64,000 nucleotides of DNA from Nannochloropsis salina CCMP1776 (lineage: Eukaryota > Sar > Eustigmatophyceae > Eustigmatales > Monodopsidaceae): positions 1,400,765 through 1,464,764 of the forward strand of contig SDOX01000005.1 of NCBI GenBank assembly GCA_004565275.1, given 5' to 3'. The notes beneath the pieces were generated by a model. That model did no database searches and was not told the DNA's origin. It worked only from the letters and a program-made list of their open reading frames with translations. The position numbers and the translations under genes were made by a program. Every line of letters begins with the position of its first letter. The stretch's first letter is position 1. Positions 8,790-18,189 of the stretch are shown piece by piece.

Positions 8790-11645
8790 ATGCGCGTTAG
8801 GCATAACCAGCCTGTCTCAATGCGCTCGAGACTCCTCTTCCTCCTCGTTTTCCTGGTCATCTTTCAAAGCACTTCGTCCTATCAGAGCACGGCAGCTCAC
8901 CATACATATTGCTCATCACCCTGTAAATGGCTGGTCACGGTTCGAGGCGGTATCGGTAATGCAAGCTCCCCAGCCCTTCCTTCCCCTGCAGGCATCACTC
9001 CTCCCACGACCTCAATAACCTCCCCTGTCCCGTGGGGGCCGCCCTCCACCTCCTCCACTGCAAGGCTCACGGGCAGTCGGGCTTTACGCCAGCTGCACAT
9101 CACCAAAGATGTCCTCGTGCTGGAATCGAGGCTGAGCAACGACGTGGTTGTCATTTCTAGAAGCCTTTCCTCCGGCAGCGACCCTCTGCGCGTGAGGAAG
9201 CAGCCCCGGACAGACCCCCTCCCCCCTCCCTCTCCCTCGCCCTCCGCCCCTTCCTCCCCTCCCTCCCGCCCATCCTCCTTGCCCATTGAAGGTGTGTACG
9301 GCTTCTTCCACCTGCCTTCCGGTCCATACCTGGCGGTGATCACGGGCTCTGAGGAGAGGTATCGGGGCCACGGAATGGAGCTTCGTCTGATTACCAAGGT
9401 AACCCTGATCAGAATCAGTAGTGCTGGCGTCAACAAACGTCGTGACATTAGGACTCATGACAGTGGTGGGACCAGCAGCCTGAACGACAGCGGTCGACGG
9501 AGGCCCGAAGGGGAGGGAGGGGAGGAAGGAGGGGAGGAGGGAGGGGTAGAGGAAGGGGAGGGGAGGAGGAAGGTCAAGGCGACAGTGACTTCGGCAATCA
9601 CACCAGGCGATCAGAAAGAGATAGAAGAGGAGAGGCTCGTAACGGGTCCCGAGATGGGCGTAGATTTCGACGAAGAGGAGCACCAAGGGATGGGGGAGGC
9701 AGGGGCAGCGGGGGAGGAAAGGCAGGAGGAGGAGGAAGCTGATGCCCGGCATTTGGCGTTGCTGCGGATGGCCTTCCGGGCCCATGACCTGTATTTCTCG
9801 TCCACGTGTGACGTGACCCTTACAGCGCAAGGCCGTGCCGATCTTTCGCAACCTCCTTCTCCCTCTTCCTCCCCCTCTTCCTCCTTCCCTTCCTCCCTCC
9901 TCCCCGGCGCAACGCCCGCCCGTCCCAAGGCGCGGAAACTCCTCTTGCCGCTGTGGCAACGGGCGGACGACCGTTTCTTCTGGAACCGACCGTTACTCCA
10001 GCCGCTGGTTGAGGCCGGGGCGGATGAATGGGTGCTGCCGGTGATGAGCGCGTATGTGCAAGCGGTTCGAAACGTGTCGTGGACTGAGGGCGAGAGGGAG
10101 GGCAGGAGGGAGGGCGGGAGGGAAGGCGGGACGCTGGTCCTGATCTCGCGACGGAGCTGTCGGCGGCAAGGAAGGCGGTTTGTAAAGAGAGGAATAGACT
10201 CGGAGGGAGACGTGGCCAATTTCGTGGAGACGGAGCAACTCTTGATCGCGCCGCGCAAGGGAGGGACAGGGCGGGAGGGGGGGAACGGGGGAGGGAGCGG
10301 GGGAGGATTGACATCCTTGGTGACGGTACGCGGGAGCCTTCCCTTGCTCTGGTCCTCCCCCGCCAATTTGAAGTACACGCCCGCGGTGCATTTGCACGGG
10401 ACCGTGGAGGCCAACGTCCGGGCGATGGCTCGGCATTACGGAGATATGTTGAGCCGTTACGGGGTCGGAGAAACAGGAGGGGAGGGGCCAGGTGGGGTCC
10501 CGGGGGTGACGCTGGTGAACTTGATCGATAAGAAGAAGGTTCAGGGGAGGCTGGGCTTGGCATGGAGGAAAATCCACGCCCTGGTCATGGGCGTGCTGGA
10601 GCGTCCACAGACGGGCCGTCCCTTCCTCCCGCCCTCCCTCCCGCCCTCCCTCCCGCCTTTCCGGGTGGCCATGACCTGGTTCGATTTCCACGCAGAATGT
10701 GCACAGATGCGGTGGGAGCGACTGGGGCTCCTTTTGCACGCCCTCCGTCCCTCCCTGGAGGGCCAAGGCTTCTTCCACATGGACGCCGCGGGCCGTGTGG
10801 AACGGCGGCAGGTAGGGGTGGTACGGGTGAACTGCATGGATTGCCTTGACCGGACCAACGTGGTGCAAAGCGTCTTGGCACGCTGGTCCTTGCGACGGCA
10901 GGTGGAGGCATTGAGGGAGGGAGGGGTCGAGGACGGGGAGGAAGGAGGGGCGGGAGGGAGGGAGGGAGAGGAGGAGGTCTTGAAGTTGCCCTACCCTGGC
11001 TTGGAAGCCGCCTTTCGTTTGTTGTGGAGTGGGAACGCCGACGCCCTCAGCGTCTTGTACGCCGGTACCCCCGCGTTGAAAGGCGACTACACGCGCACGG
11101 GGAAGCGGACAAAGACGGGCATGGTCGCCGACGGCTTGAATTCCGCCAAGCGGTACGTGATCAACAATTTTGTGGACCGGGAGAACCAGCAGGCGGTGGA
11201 GATTTTGTTGGGGAAGGAGGATGGGAAGGAGGGCGGGAGGGAGGGATGGGTGGTGTGGCCGGCGGAGGAAGGGGCGGAGGGAAGTGGAAAGGAGGGGAGC
11301 GAATGGAGAAGGGCGGTGGTGGCCGGTGGAATCGTCGCCAACGAAGAGATGCTGGGTGAGAAACTCTCTGAGGTCGTACCACCCCTACTGAAGGAGGGGG
11401 AAAGGGAGGGAGGGAGGGAGGGTGATGGAGGACTGGACGTGGGGGTGGGACGGGAGGAGGAAGCAGAGGATGTTCATGGGATGGAAGAGGGAGAAGGGCA
11501 GGAAGAAATTGGAGGGAGGATAAGAGGGAGGGAGGGAGGGAGGGAGGGAGGGGGAGAGGGAGGGAGGGAGGGAGGGCTGGGATGGGACGTATACACCAAC
11601 GAGAATCTGGCACGCGACGCCGCGGCCCACGCTGCACAAGGGTGA
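8790..11645 (+). CDS. Sac-domain phosphoinositide phosphatase
   Basis: Intronless 951-residue frame. Nearly all Sac landmarks are present in order: GVYGFFHLPSGPYLAVITG, LYFSSTCDVTLT, RFFWNRPLLQPL, LVLISRRSCRRQGRRF, VANFVETEQ, VTVRGSLPLLWSS, TWFDFHAECAQMRWERLG, the catalytic RVNCMDCLDRTN (Cys nucleophile near residue 685), and GTPALKGDYTRTGKRT with VINNF. The family removes phosphate from PI4P, PI3P and related lipids at ER/Golgi membranes. The N-terminus has a hydrophobic stretch (RLLFLLVFLVIFQS), so it may be a signal anchor; the two C-terminal membrane helices of yeast Sac1 are not seen. The protein is about 330 residues longer than Sac1 because low-complexity inserts ([18 protein letters not shown]) coded by GGGAGG/CCCTCC repeats sit between core blocks. 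The last 120 residues are almost only such repeats. Confidence 0.9.
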   Translation: MRVRHNQPVSMRSRLLFLLVFLVIFQSTSSYQSTAAHHTYCSSPCKWLVTVRGGIGNASSPALPSPAGITPPTTSITSPVPWGPPSTSSTARLTGSRALRQLHITKDVLVLESRLSNDVVVISRSLSSGSDPLRVRKQPRTDPLPPPSPSPSAPSSPPSRPSSLPIEGVYGFFHLPSGPYLAVITGSEERYRGHGMELRLITKVTLIRISSAGVNKRRDIRTHDSGGTSSLNDSGRRRPEGEGGEEGGEEGGVEEGEGRRKVKATVTSAITPGDQKEIEEERLVTGPEMGVDFDEEEHQGMGEAGAAGEERQEEEEADARHLALLRMAFRAHDLYFSSTCDVTLTAQGRADLSQPPSPSSSPSSSFPSSLLPGATPARPKARKLLLPLWQRADDRFFWNRPLLQPLVEAGADEWVLPVMSAYVQAVRNVSWTEGEREGRREGGREGGTLVLISRRSCRRQGRRFVKRGIDSEGDVANFVETEQLLIAPRKGGTGREGGNGGGSGGGLTSLVTVRGSLPLLWSSPANLKYTPAVHLHGTVEANVRAMARHYGDMLSRYGVGETGGEGPGGVPGVTLVNLIDKKKVQGRLGLAWRKIHALVMGVLERPQTGRPFLPPSLPPSLPPFRVAMTWFDFHAECAQMRWERLGLLLHALRPSLEGQGFFHMDAAGRVERRQVGVVRVNCMDCLDRTNVVQSVLARWSLRRQVEALREGGVEDGEEGGAGGREGEEEVLKLPYPGLEAAFRLLWSGNADALSVLYAGTPALKGDYTRTGKRTKTGMVADGLNSAKRYVINNFVDRENQQAVEILLGKEDGKEGGREGWVVWPAEEGAEGSGKEGSEWRRAVVAGGIVANEEMLGEKLSEVVPPLLKEGEREGGREGDGGLDVGVGREEEAEDVHGMEEGEGQEEIGGRIRGREGGREGGGEGGREGGLGWDVYTNENLARDAAAHAAQG
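11525..11576 (+). repeat. GGGAGGG tract inside the Sac coding sequence
   Basis: Nearly pure (GGGA)n on the coding strand, read in frame as Gly-Arg-Glu-Gly repeats. It has the run spacing of a G-quadruplex former. Confidence 0.85.
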
Positions 11646-11928
11646 GGGAGGAAAGGGGGGGCACAGAGGCTGAAATTGTAGATATGATGGACTAGAAAAC
11701 TGAGTGGTGGCACCCGAATAGTTGAAAGTAGAATTTCCCGCCGATCCAGTCTACTCCCGCAAATCAGCAGAATCGCGTGGTGCTCGTCCAGAAAAGCAGC
11801 CGCAAACCATCGCGTCGAAAGCTTTATTCGTTAGTCGCCGCAATCCTGACATTTTACGATTTGATATCTTCCCGTTTCACTTCTTCACCCTCCTTCCCCC
11901 CCCCCTCCTCTCCCGCCCCCGGGGGCAT

Positions 11929-13428
11929 TCATCTCAACACGCTGCTCCCGCCCCCCGCCACCACCTTGCTCTTCGCCAAGAAGCCCTCCAGTTTCTTCAC
12001 CAAGGACGGCGGCCACCGCCGGATCCGCTGGACAAAGTCCAAGTCCCGGTAGGAGGCACAACCCGTCGTCGTCTGCTCGCAGGCAAACCGCCACTCCTTC
12101 TCGGCCCTCCCCAAATTCCCTTCCCCCCAAGCATGGGCCGCCAGGGCCACGTGCACGTCCACAAAGCCCGGCTGCCGCCGGAGGACGTCCTGCATGAGTT
12201 TCACCCCCGTTTCCTCATAGCCCAGCTCGTAGTAGGTGAGGGCCGCATTGGCCCGTGCCAGCAAGGCGTCTTCCTCGTCTCTGGAGGCCAAGAACAAGTC
12301 GGCCGAGGCCTCGAAGTCCTGGAGGGCGTCCTTGTACATGCCCAGTCGGGTCAACGCGTTCCCTCGGAAGGTCAATACGAAGGGGTTGATACCCTCCCCC
12401 TCCCCCCTCCCCAGAGTTGGATGGCCCGGCTGTAGTCTTGGACGGCTGCCTCCCACTTGCTCAGCCCCTCCTAGTCGAAGGAAAATAGAGGGGAGGCAGC
12501 GATTTTATGAGTGGATCAGGAAGATTTCGTGACGTCACGTCGGAATAGTGTTGCATTTGTGTCCGAGGACCTGACGCATCCCTCTTCCATGCCATCCCCG
12601 CCCCCTCCCTCCCTCCCTCCCCTCCCACCCTCCTCCACTCTCCATCCTGGACCATCCAGGCCCGTTTTCTACCCTCCTATCCTCCCTCTCTCTGTCCCTC
12701 CCTACCTTCCCCCCTCCCTCTCTCCCTCCCTCCCTCACCCATGCCAGTCCTCGTTGCACAAATACATCCGGGTATTCGCTGTAGGCGGCCTCCCCGCTGC
12801 CGTCCGTCTTGGTCCCGTCCACGCTCATGATGGAGAGCACCCGGTCAAAATCCTCGATCGCCGCCTCGAATTTCTTCAGGTCGACCTTCACGTTCCCACG
12901 GGCCTTGACCAGGGCCGCCATCTCGTCCCGCGGCCGCTCCAGTTGCTCCCAGGCTTGGACCGACTGGTCGAACAAGACCTCGGCGTTCCGCAGGTCCCGG
13001 TCATTGAAGGCTTGAAAGGCACGTTGGACTTGCTGGATTTGTGCCCGCGAAGGGTCTGCCGCCATCGCCGGGAGAGGGCTGAGGAGAAAAGGATCGGCAA
13101 AGCTGCTACCGAGGAGTAAGATGCTGATCTTAAAAAAGGCTTGGTGGACGTTGCCCGTGGATAAAGCATTGAACACTTCGAGACGAGAGTAGAAAGGCCG
13201 TTTCTTTGTCGGTGCATCTTGTTGGGCGCACGATAAAAGGGCGGATGGCGCCTTTGGTGTTATGACTCGACTTGAGCTTGCACTTGGCAGGGTAGTAACT
13301 CCAGTAGTACGTAACACGCCATGATGCTGAAAAGCACGAGACTTGGACACCAACATGGAAGACGCAAGCACCAGAACCAAGCAGGGTCGCCTTTTCAGAG
13401 AAGTACGCCGCCGCCTGGACCAGGGCAT
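11929..13428 (-). CDS. plastid-lumen TPR protein, apparent one-base frame break
   Basis: Exon 1 is 13428-12739 and exon 2 is 12470-11929, joined in phase 0 (…RGLAW then EGLSKWEAAVQDYSRAIQLW). The start chosen is the ATG giving MPWSRRRRTSLKRRP, followed by a hydrophobic core and SKSRAFQHH, a signal peptide plus Ala-Phe plastid signal. A second hydrophobic stretch ends in LPAMAADPS, which looks like a thylakoid-lumen cleavage site. TPR units follow (AFNDRDLRNAEVLFDQSVQAW, DLKKFEAAIEDFDRVL, SKWEAAVQDYSRAI, RLGMYKDALQDFEASADLF). It resembles lumenal TPR proteins of plants and algae that act as scaffolds; the partner is unknown. The frame that encodes AIQLW does not continue into INPFVLTFRGN: between about 12394 and 12414 the frame shifts in a run G4-A-G6-A-G5. 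One extra G would give an unbroken protein of about 410 residues. Confidence 0.78.
12471..12738 (-). other. intron of the TPR gene
   Basis: GT-AG intron of 268 bases. On the coding strand it begins GTGAGGGAGGGAGGG and stays purine-rich for more than 100 bases. It ends TTCCTTCGACTAG. Confidence 0.75.
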
Positions 13429-13959
13429 GATATTTTGGTGGCTATTGACGTGGTGTGGACGTGGGTAATGCATAAATAAGAGGAGGTTTGTTGCTGATGG
13501 CGCCAAAAGGGCTAGAAACAGCACGAAATGTTATACGCTCCGCGCTGTCAGCGCTACATTGTCATCAGCCTTTCTTTCGATATCCTGTGGATGATTTTTA
13601 AGCACAGAGAGCTAAAGCAAACTGCAGCGTAAGGATGCTGAGCCAGTGGGAGAATGCGCTGAAACCTCCCCCCCTTTTATTAGAACGTCGCAGACACCTT
13701 TCTAGCCAGACAACCCAGCCTTCCGTCATTGAACACGAATTTCTGTGCGACGCCATGCTACAGAATTTGGAATGTCTCCTTCTTCTTACGTGCGTGGAAA
13801 AAATGGAATTCACATTTTGGTAAACTCATTTTTAAACCAACTTATTCCTGATTCCTGCCCTTCGCTTTTCCACTTAGAGCAGGGTTAAAATAGCTTGACG
13901 TGTATCTCAGTTTCCACAGGCGCCATTAAGACCGGTGAAAGTCTTATTCTTTTCGAGAC
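13429..13959. promoter_or_regulatory. divergent promoter region
   Basis: About 530 bases between the TPR gene (-) and the RBM5/10-like gene (+). Promoters of both are expected here. No sharp motif is seen. Confidence 0.4.
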
Positions 13960-16900
13960 ATGCCTTCCCGGTACGTGAAATTCAAATGCTTTGCCTGATT
14001 TTCTTTTTCGTTTCTTTTTTGTTAAGTGTCTTATCAGTGCTCGATTCCTTCTCTCTCGATGCATGCTGATATCGAAGACACTCGATCACGACGGCCTGCT
14101 TTGCATTGGATAATTGCGCAGTAGTGAGTCGTACAGATGTCATCTTTTGCATGGATTCCCCTCTGAAAAAAGGCGAACACGGAACTGATTTCACTATTTC
14201 CTTCGTATTGGCAACCTCCCCCCCCCCTTCCGTCCACATTGCCTCATCCGATGCCATCCGCATCACCTCTCCCCCTCCCACTCTTATCCAGGGAGAGACA
14301 CACGTCCTCCTCTTCCTCGCGCAAGCGGAGCCGAAGCCGAAGCCGAAGCCGTAGCCGCAGCCCGTACAGCCGTCGTCGGTCTTCCTCGCGCGAACGTCGT
14401 CGCTCTCGCTCCAACCCGCGTGCTTCCCGCAGGCATCGGGACAGCCCCCGTCGGGACCGCCACAGAGAAGATTCTTCGTTATCGGACCGGCATGCCCGGC
14501 ATCGGCACGAGGCGGAACATGCACGAAACGGCAAGCCTGCGTACAGGGAGCCGACGGATCGATTTTCCCGCCGCCTAGGGGCTCTGCCGTCACCCTCGAA
14601 AACGCCCACGGCCTATATCCTGCTTCAAGGACTTACTCCGCACACCACGGAAGCCATGGTAAAGCCACCTATTCTTCGGTCTTTGCGCCCCTGCCCCTCT
14701 CATGCCTCTTGTGGTGGGGTATGGGCGACTCCTTCTCTCTTGTCCCGTCGGGGGCCCTCCCTCCCTCCCTGGTCGTTCCGTCCGCGGTATCGTGACATTG
14801 TGACTTTCGGCGAACCAGCCCACATGTATGCATTTTTATGTGTGTATATTTGTAGAGCTTGTTCACTCGATACGGACTGGTACCAACTTCCCGGCTTGCA
14901 GATCCCTCCCCGCCCCTCCGTCCACCCTCCCACAAGCTTCCCCTTCCCTCCCTCCCTCCCTCCCTCCCTCGCTCCCTCCCTCGCTCCCTCCCTCCCTCCC
15001 TTCCTCCCTCCCTCCAGGTGCGCGAGGCCGTGGCCCGCTACTACCCTGGTCAAATTTCTCTCTTCCCCGCCCCTGAATGCCAGGAGGACGCAGGGAGAGG
15101 GAGGGGACGAGGGAAGGATGGAGAGGGCGCCGGGGAGGGGCAGTGGGCCCGCGTGGATTTCTATTCGGTCGAGCACGCGCAGGCCTTGATGGAATCCTGT
15201 GGGGGGGGCAAGGGCGGAGGAGGAGGGGAAGGAGGGGGGGGGAAACGGCCCATCATGATCGACTACAAGATGGCAAGCATGGAGTATTGCCTGGCTCCGT
15301 CTCCTCCTTCCCTCCCTCCTGCCTTTCCCGTGCGTGGGGAGAGCCGCGGGCGGGAGGGAGGAGGGAGAAGGTGGGAGGAGGAGGAGGTGGAAGACAACGA
15401 AGAGATGCGACGGCGGCGGCGGGAAGGTGACTGGGTGTGTGGTGCGTGCGAGAAGAAAAATTATGCCCGGCGCCAAGAATGCTGCGGGTGCCTGAAAAGC
15501 AAGGAAAAATACGCGCTGTACCTGGCCCCTGCCTCCGACGACGAGAGGGGGAGGGAGGGGGGAAGAGAGGGAGGGAGGGAAGGTGGACGGCTCCAAGCGG
15601 ACGAGAGCGAGCTTCCTTCCCGGACATTGATCCTCAAGGGCCTCGCCTTTCATTCCAACGAGGCGTCGGTGCGAGAGGCCGTAGAGACCCACCAGGGCGT
15701 GCGGGTGACGGGCTGCTGCCTGCTCCGGGACCGCACCCGGGGGGGCGCCTCCAAAGGAGTCTGTTTCCTGGAAGTGGGGGACGTGGAGGAAGCCTCGTTC
15801 CTGGTCAGGGAAGGGAGGAAGGGAGGGGAAGGGCGAGGGCAAGGAGTGACCGTGGAGGGGAGGCGGGTGCGGGTCAATTTCGCCACAGATGCCTTTTCCA
15901 ATTTGGCGGGAAACCCCGGTCTGCTGCCCCCAAGCTTGTCGGCCGCTTCACCCCAGGCCTCTGTGGCCGCTCCCTCTGGACCTTGCGCTTCGCTTGATAG
16001 GGGGCCGGGGCCGGGTCTGGGGGGGGGAGGGAAAGCCCGGCCCGAGTGGCCTCCAACCTTTGAAGAAGGCGGCGGTGCTTACATCCTGGAGGCGCGAAGC
16101 GGCTTGTTTTGGGAAGGGAGGGCGGGCTTTTATTACAACCCGGTGACCAAGCTCTACTACTCCGTGGCCAAAGAGGCGTATTTTGTGCACGAGCAGGGGG
16201 CGGGGGGGGCACCGGGCCAATGGCAGCCGTACGTGCCTGCCGTGGAGGGAGGGGGAGAGCAAGGGAAGGAGGGAGGGAGGGAGGGAGGGAGGGAGGGAGG
16301 GAGGGAGGGAGGAGAAGGAAAGCATGGACAGGAACGCTCAGCGAAGGAAAGTGCAATGGCCTCGGAAAGGAAGGGGGAGGGCCAGGGTGGGGTGGAGGGC
16401 GGGGTGGAAGGGGAGGAGGGCGGGAAGGAGGGAGGGACGAAGGGCGGGCTGACGGGGAAGGTGAAAATCACGCTTCGGTCGCGGGGGCCGCCGACAGGAT
16501 TGGGAGGTGGGAAAGGAGGGATCGAGGGGGGAAAGGCCAGGCCGGCGGCAAGCGGGTGGGTGGGCAGTGTGGACGAGGAGGAAGAGGAAGAGGAGGGGGG
16601 GGAAGAAGGGAAGGAGAAGGAGGAAGAAGAGGGAGGGCGAGACGCAGCACGGATGGGGGTGGAAGACGTGGCGGGACCGCAGGAGCATTTCCTTCCCAGC
16701 CTTAGTAACGATGTCCTGCTTCCCACCCCCTCCCGGGCCACCCAACTCCTCCTTCCTCTCCCCCTCCTTCCCTCCCTCCCTCCCTCCCTCCCTCCCTCCC
16801 TCCCTCCCTCCGGGGAGGGTCCGCCCGTTTGCCTCCTGTGTCGGCGCGCTTTTGACAGCTGGGCGCAGGTTCAGAAACACGAAGCGAAGAGCAAATTGCA

Positions 16901-17441
16901 CGCCGAGAACCTGGCCAAAGAGCGGGCCCGACATGTGGAGGAGGAACCAGGGGAAGCCTCCACCACCTACCGTGACCGCGCGAGAGAACGCAGGGAAATG
17001 TACGGGCAGGATGATCGGCCCAAGACCTTGATGGCGGGAGGGAGGGAAGGAGGGAGGGAGGGAGGGCGCGGGTGGGGTCGTCGGCGGGACGAACGGGGGG
17101 GGCACCGGAAGGGAAGGGGAAGGCAGGAAGGCGGGAGGGAGGAGGAGGAGAAGGAGGGGGCGGAAGGGGACAAGCCCTTGGACGACGCTAACGTCGGGCA
17201 TCAGATGCTCAAATCTTTGGGCTGGAGGGAGGGCGAGGGTCTAGGGAGGGAGGGAGAAGGGATCCGAGAACCGGTGCGCGCGAGGCAAGCCCAGGAGGCG
17301 GGGAGCAAGACGGGGGTAGGGGCGGAGGGAGGGCGAGAAGGAAAGCGGATCTCCACACGGGAGGTGTACGATTCGAGGAAGGCGCAAATGGCAGTCGTGC
17401 GGGCTCGTTTCGAGGCTGTGGCTGAAAGCGAGGTGGGATGA
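13960..17441 (+). CDS. RBM5/RBM10-type splicing regulator with an RS domain
   Basis: Proposed exons 13960-13970, 14292-14658 and 15018-17441 (933 residues; phases close). Exon 1 is only 11 bases (ATG CCT TCC CG) before GTACGT and gives MPSR|ERHTSSSSSRKRSRSRS. Domains in order: an Arg-Ser region (residues 5-60); a first RRM (AYILLQGLTPHTTEAM, joined across intron 2 to VREAVARYYPG); a RanBP2-type zinc finger (WVCGACEKKNYARRQECCGC); a second RRM (RTLILKGLAFHSNEASVREAV … KGVCFLEV); an OCRE repeat region (YILEARSGLFWEGRAGFYYNPVTKLYY, cut by chance of wording only); a C2H2 finger (CLLCRRAF…H…H); and a G-patch (MLKSLGWREGEGLGREGEG). This is the domain order of RBM5/RBM10, which act in spliceosome A complexes and control exon choice. 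Long GREGG and PSLPPS inserts separate the domains. The tiny exon 1 is inferred; the rest is firm. Confidence 0.85.
14946..15016 (+). repeat. CCCTCC tract at a 3' splice site
   Basis: (CCCT)n run ending at CAG just before exon 3 of the RBM5/10-like gene. It serves as an extreme polypyrimidine tract. Confidence 0.85.
16265..16313 (+). repeat. GGGAGGG tract in the RBM5/10-like coding sequence
   Basis: About twelve GGGA units in frame, read as Gly-Arg-Glu-Gly repeats just after the OCRE region. Confidence 0.85.
16766..16812 (+). repeat. CCCTCC tract in the RBM5/10-like coding sequence
   Basis: (CCCT)n run read as [10 protein letters not shown] just before the C2H2 finger. It could be a retained intron, but no AG lies at its end, so it is taken as coding. 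Confidence 0.7.
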
Positions 17442-18189
17442 CAGCGGGGAGGAGGGAGGGAGGGAGGGAGGTTGCGGACCGTGCACCCGAGTGATGCAGC
17501 CCTGCAGATTTTGTAAAGCGTTAGGTAAAGAATCATAGACACGAAGTCCGCATTTGAGCTTCTCCGGGATGCCAGGGCATCACCACGAGGAGAAGCGTTT
17601 TGGGGTGTCCTTTCTTATCCTAACCTGTTGATATGCAGCCTCAGGACTCAGTCCTTGCACTGGCACACGCAGCTTCATTCCAGTACTTGTCGCACGGGAA
17701 CCTGGCATGTAGGAGATATGCAGGCCTTCTGGTCCCCGTCATCAATCTTGCATCTCCCGATGCCTGCGACTATTTGGAGGCCAGAGCTGGCTCGAGCCTG
17801 AATAGTGCCTTCGACCGCACAAGGACATCGAGGACTCCGTACGCAAAAGGTTGGGGACGCGCAAGGAAGAGAGCAATCACAAAGTCTAGGCGAAGATGTG
17901 CCAATCGGCCTTATCCTTGGCGTTGCTTGCTTTGTTCTTGGCACATTCTTGGGCCTATGTACATGTCTTGTCCCACACTTTTCCCCTGCACAATCTCTCT
18001 TATCTGGCCGGTAGCTCATCCCGCGCGACCCTCCCACTCCCTCTTTTCCCCTTTATGTTCCCGACATTGATGGCGTTTTCGCCCACCCCACGGCTCTGCA
18101 AATTAATGAAAACATCGTTCACGTTTGCTCACCTTTATTCCCTCCTTTTCATCGCCTCCTCCTCCCCTCCTCTTTTCCTCTTCTCCCCT
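17442..18189. other. convergent spacer with weak plus-strand open frames
   Basis: Between the RBM5/10-like gene (+) and the chitobiase gene (-). Around 17898-18014 one plus frame encodes a clean transmembrane-like helix (VPIGLILGVACFVLGTFLG). It could be the last exon of a small membrane protein, but no matching upstream exon was found. Not called as a gene. Confidence 0.3.

Noticed and set aside
9611-10868. Several long minus-strand open frames opposite the Sac gene
   Set aside because: They are shadows kept open by GC-rich composition and GGGAGG repeats (Pro/Ser-rich translations) with no domain; the plus frame has the full Sac motif set.
15300-16760. Pro-rich stretches in the RBM5/10-like frame considered as introns
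   Set aside because: The frame stays open through them and no AG acceptor ends the CCCTCC tract at 16766-16812.
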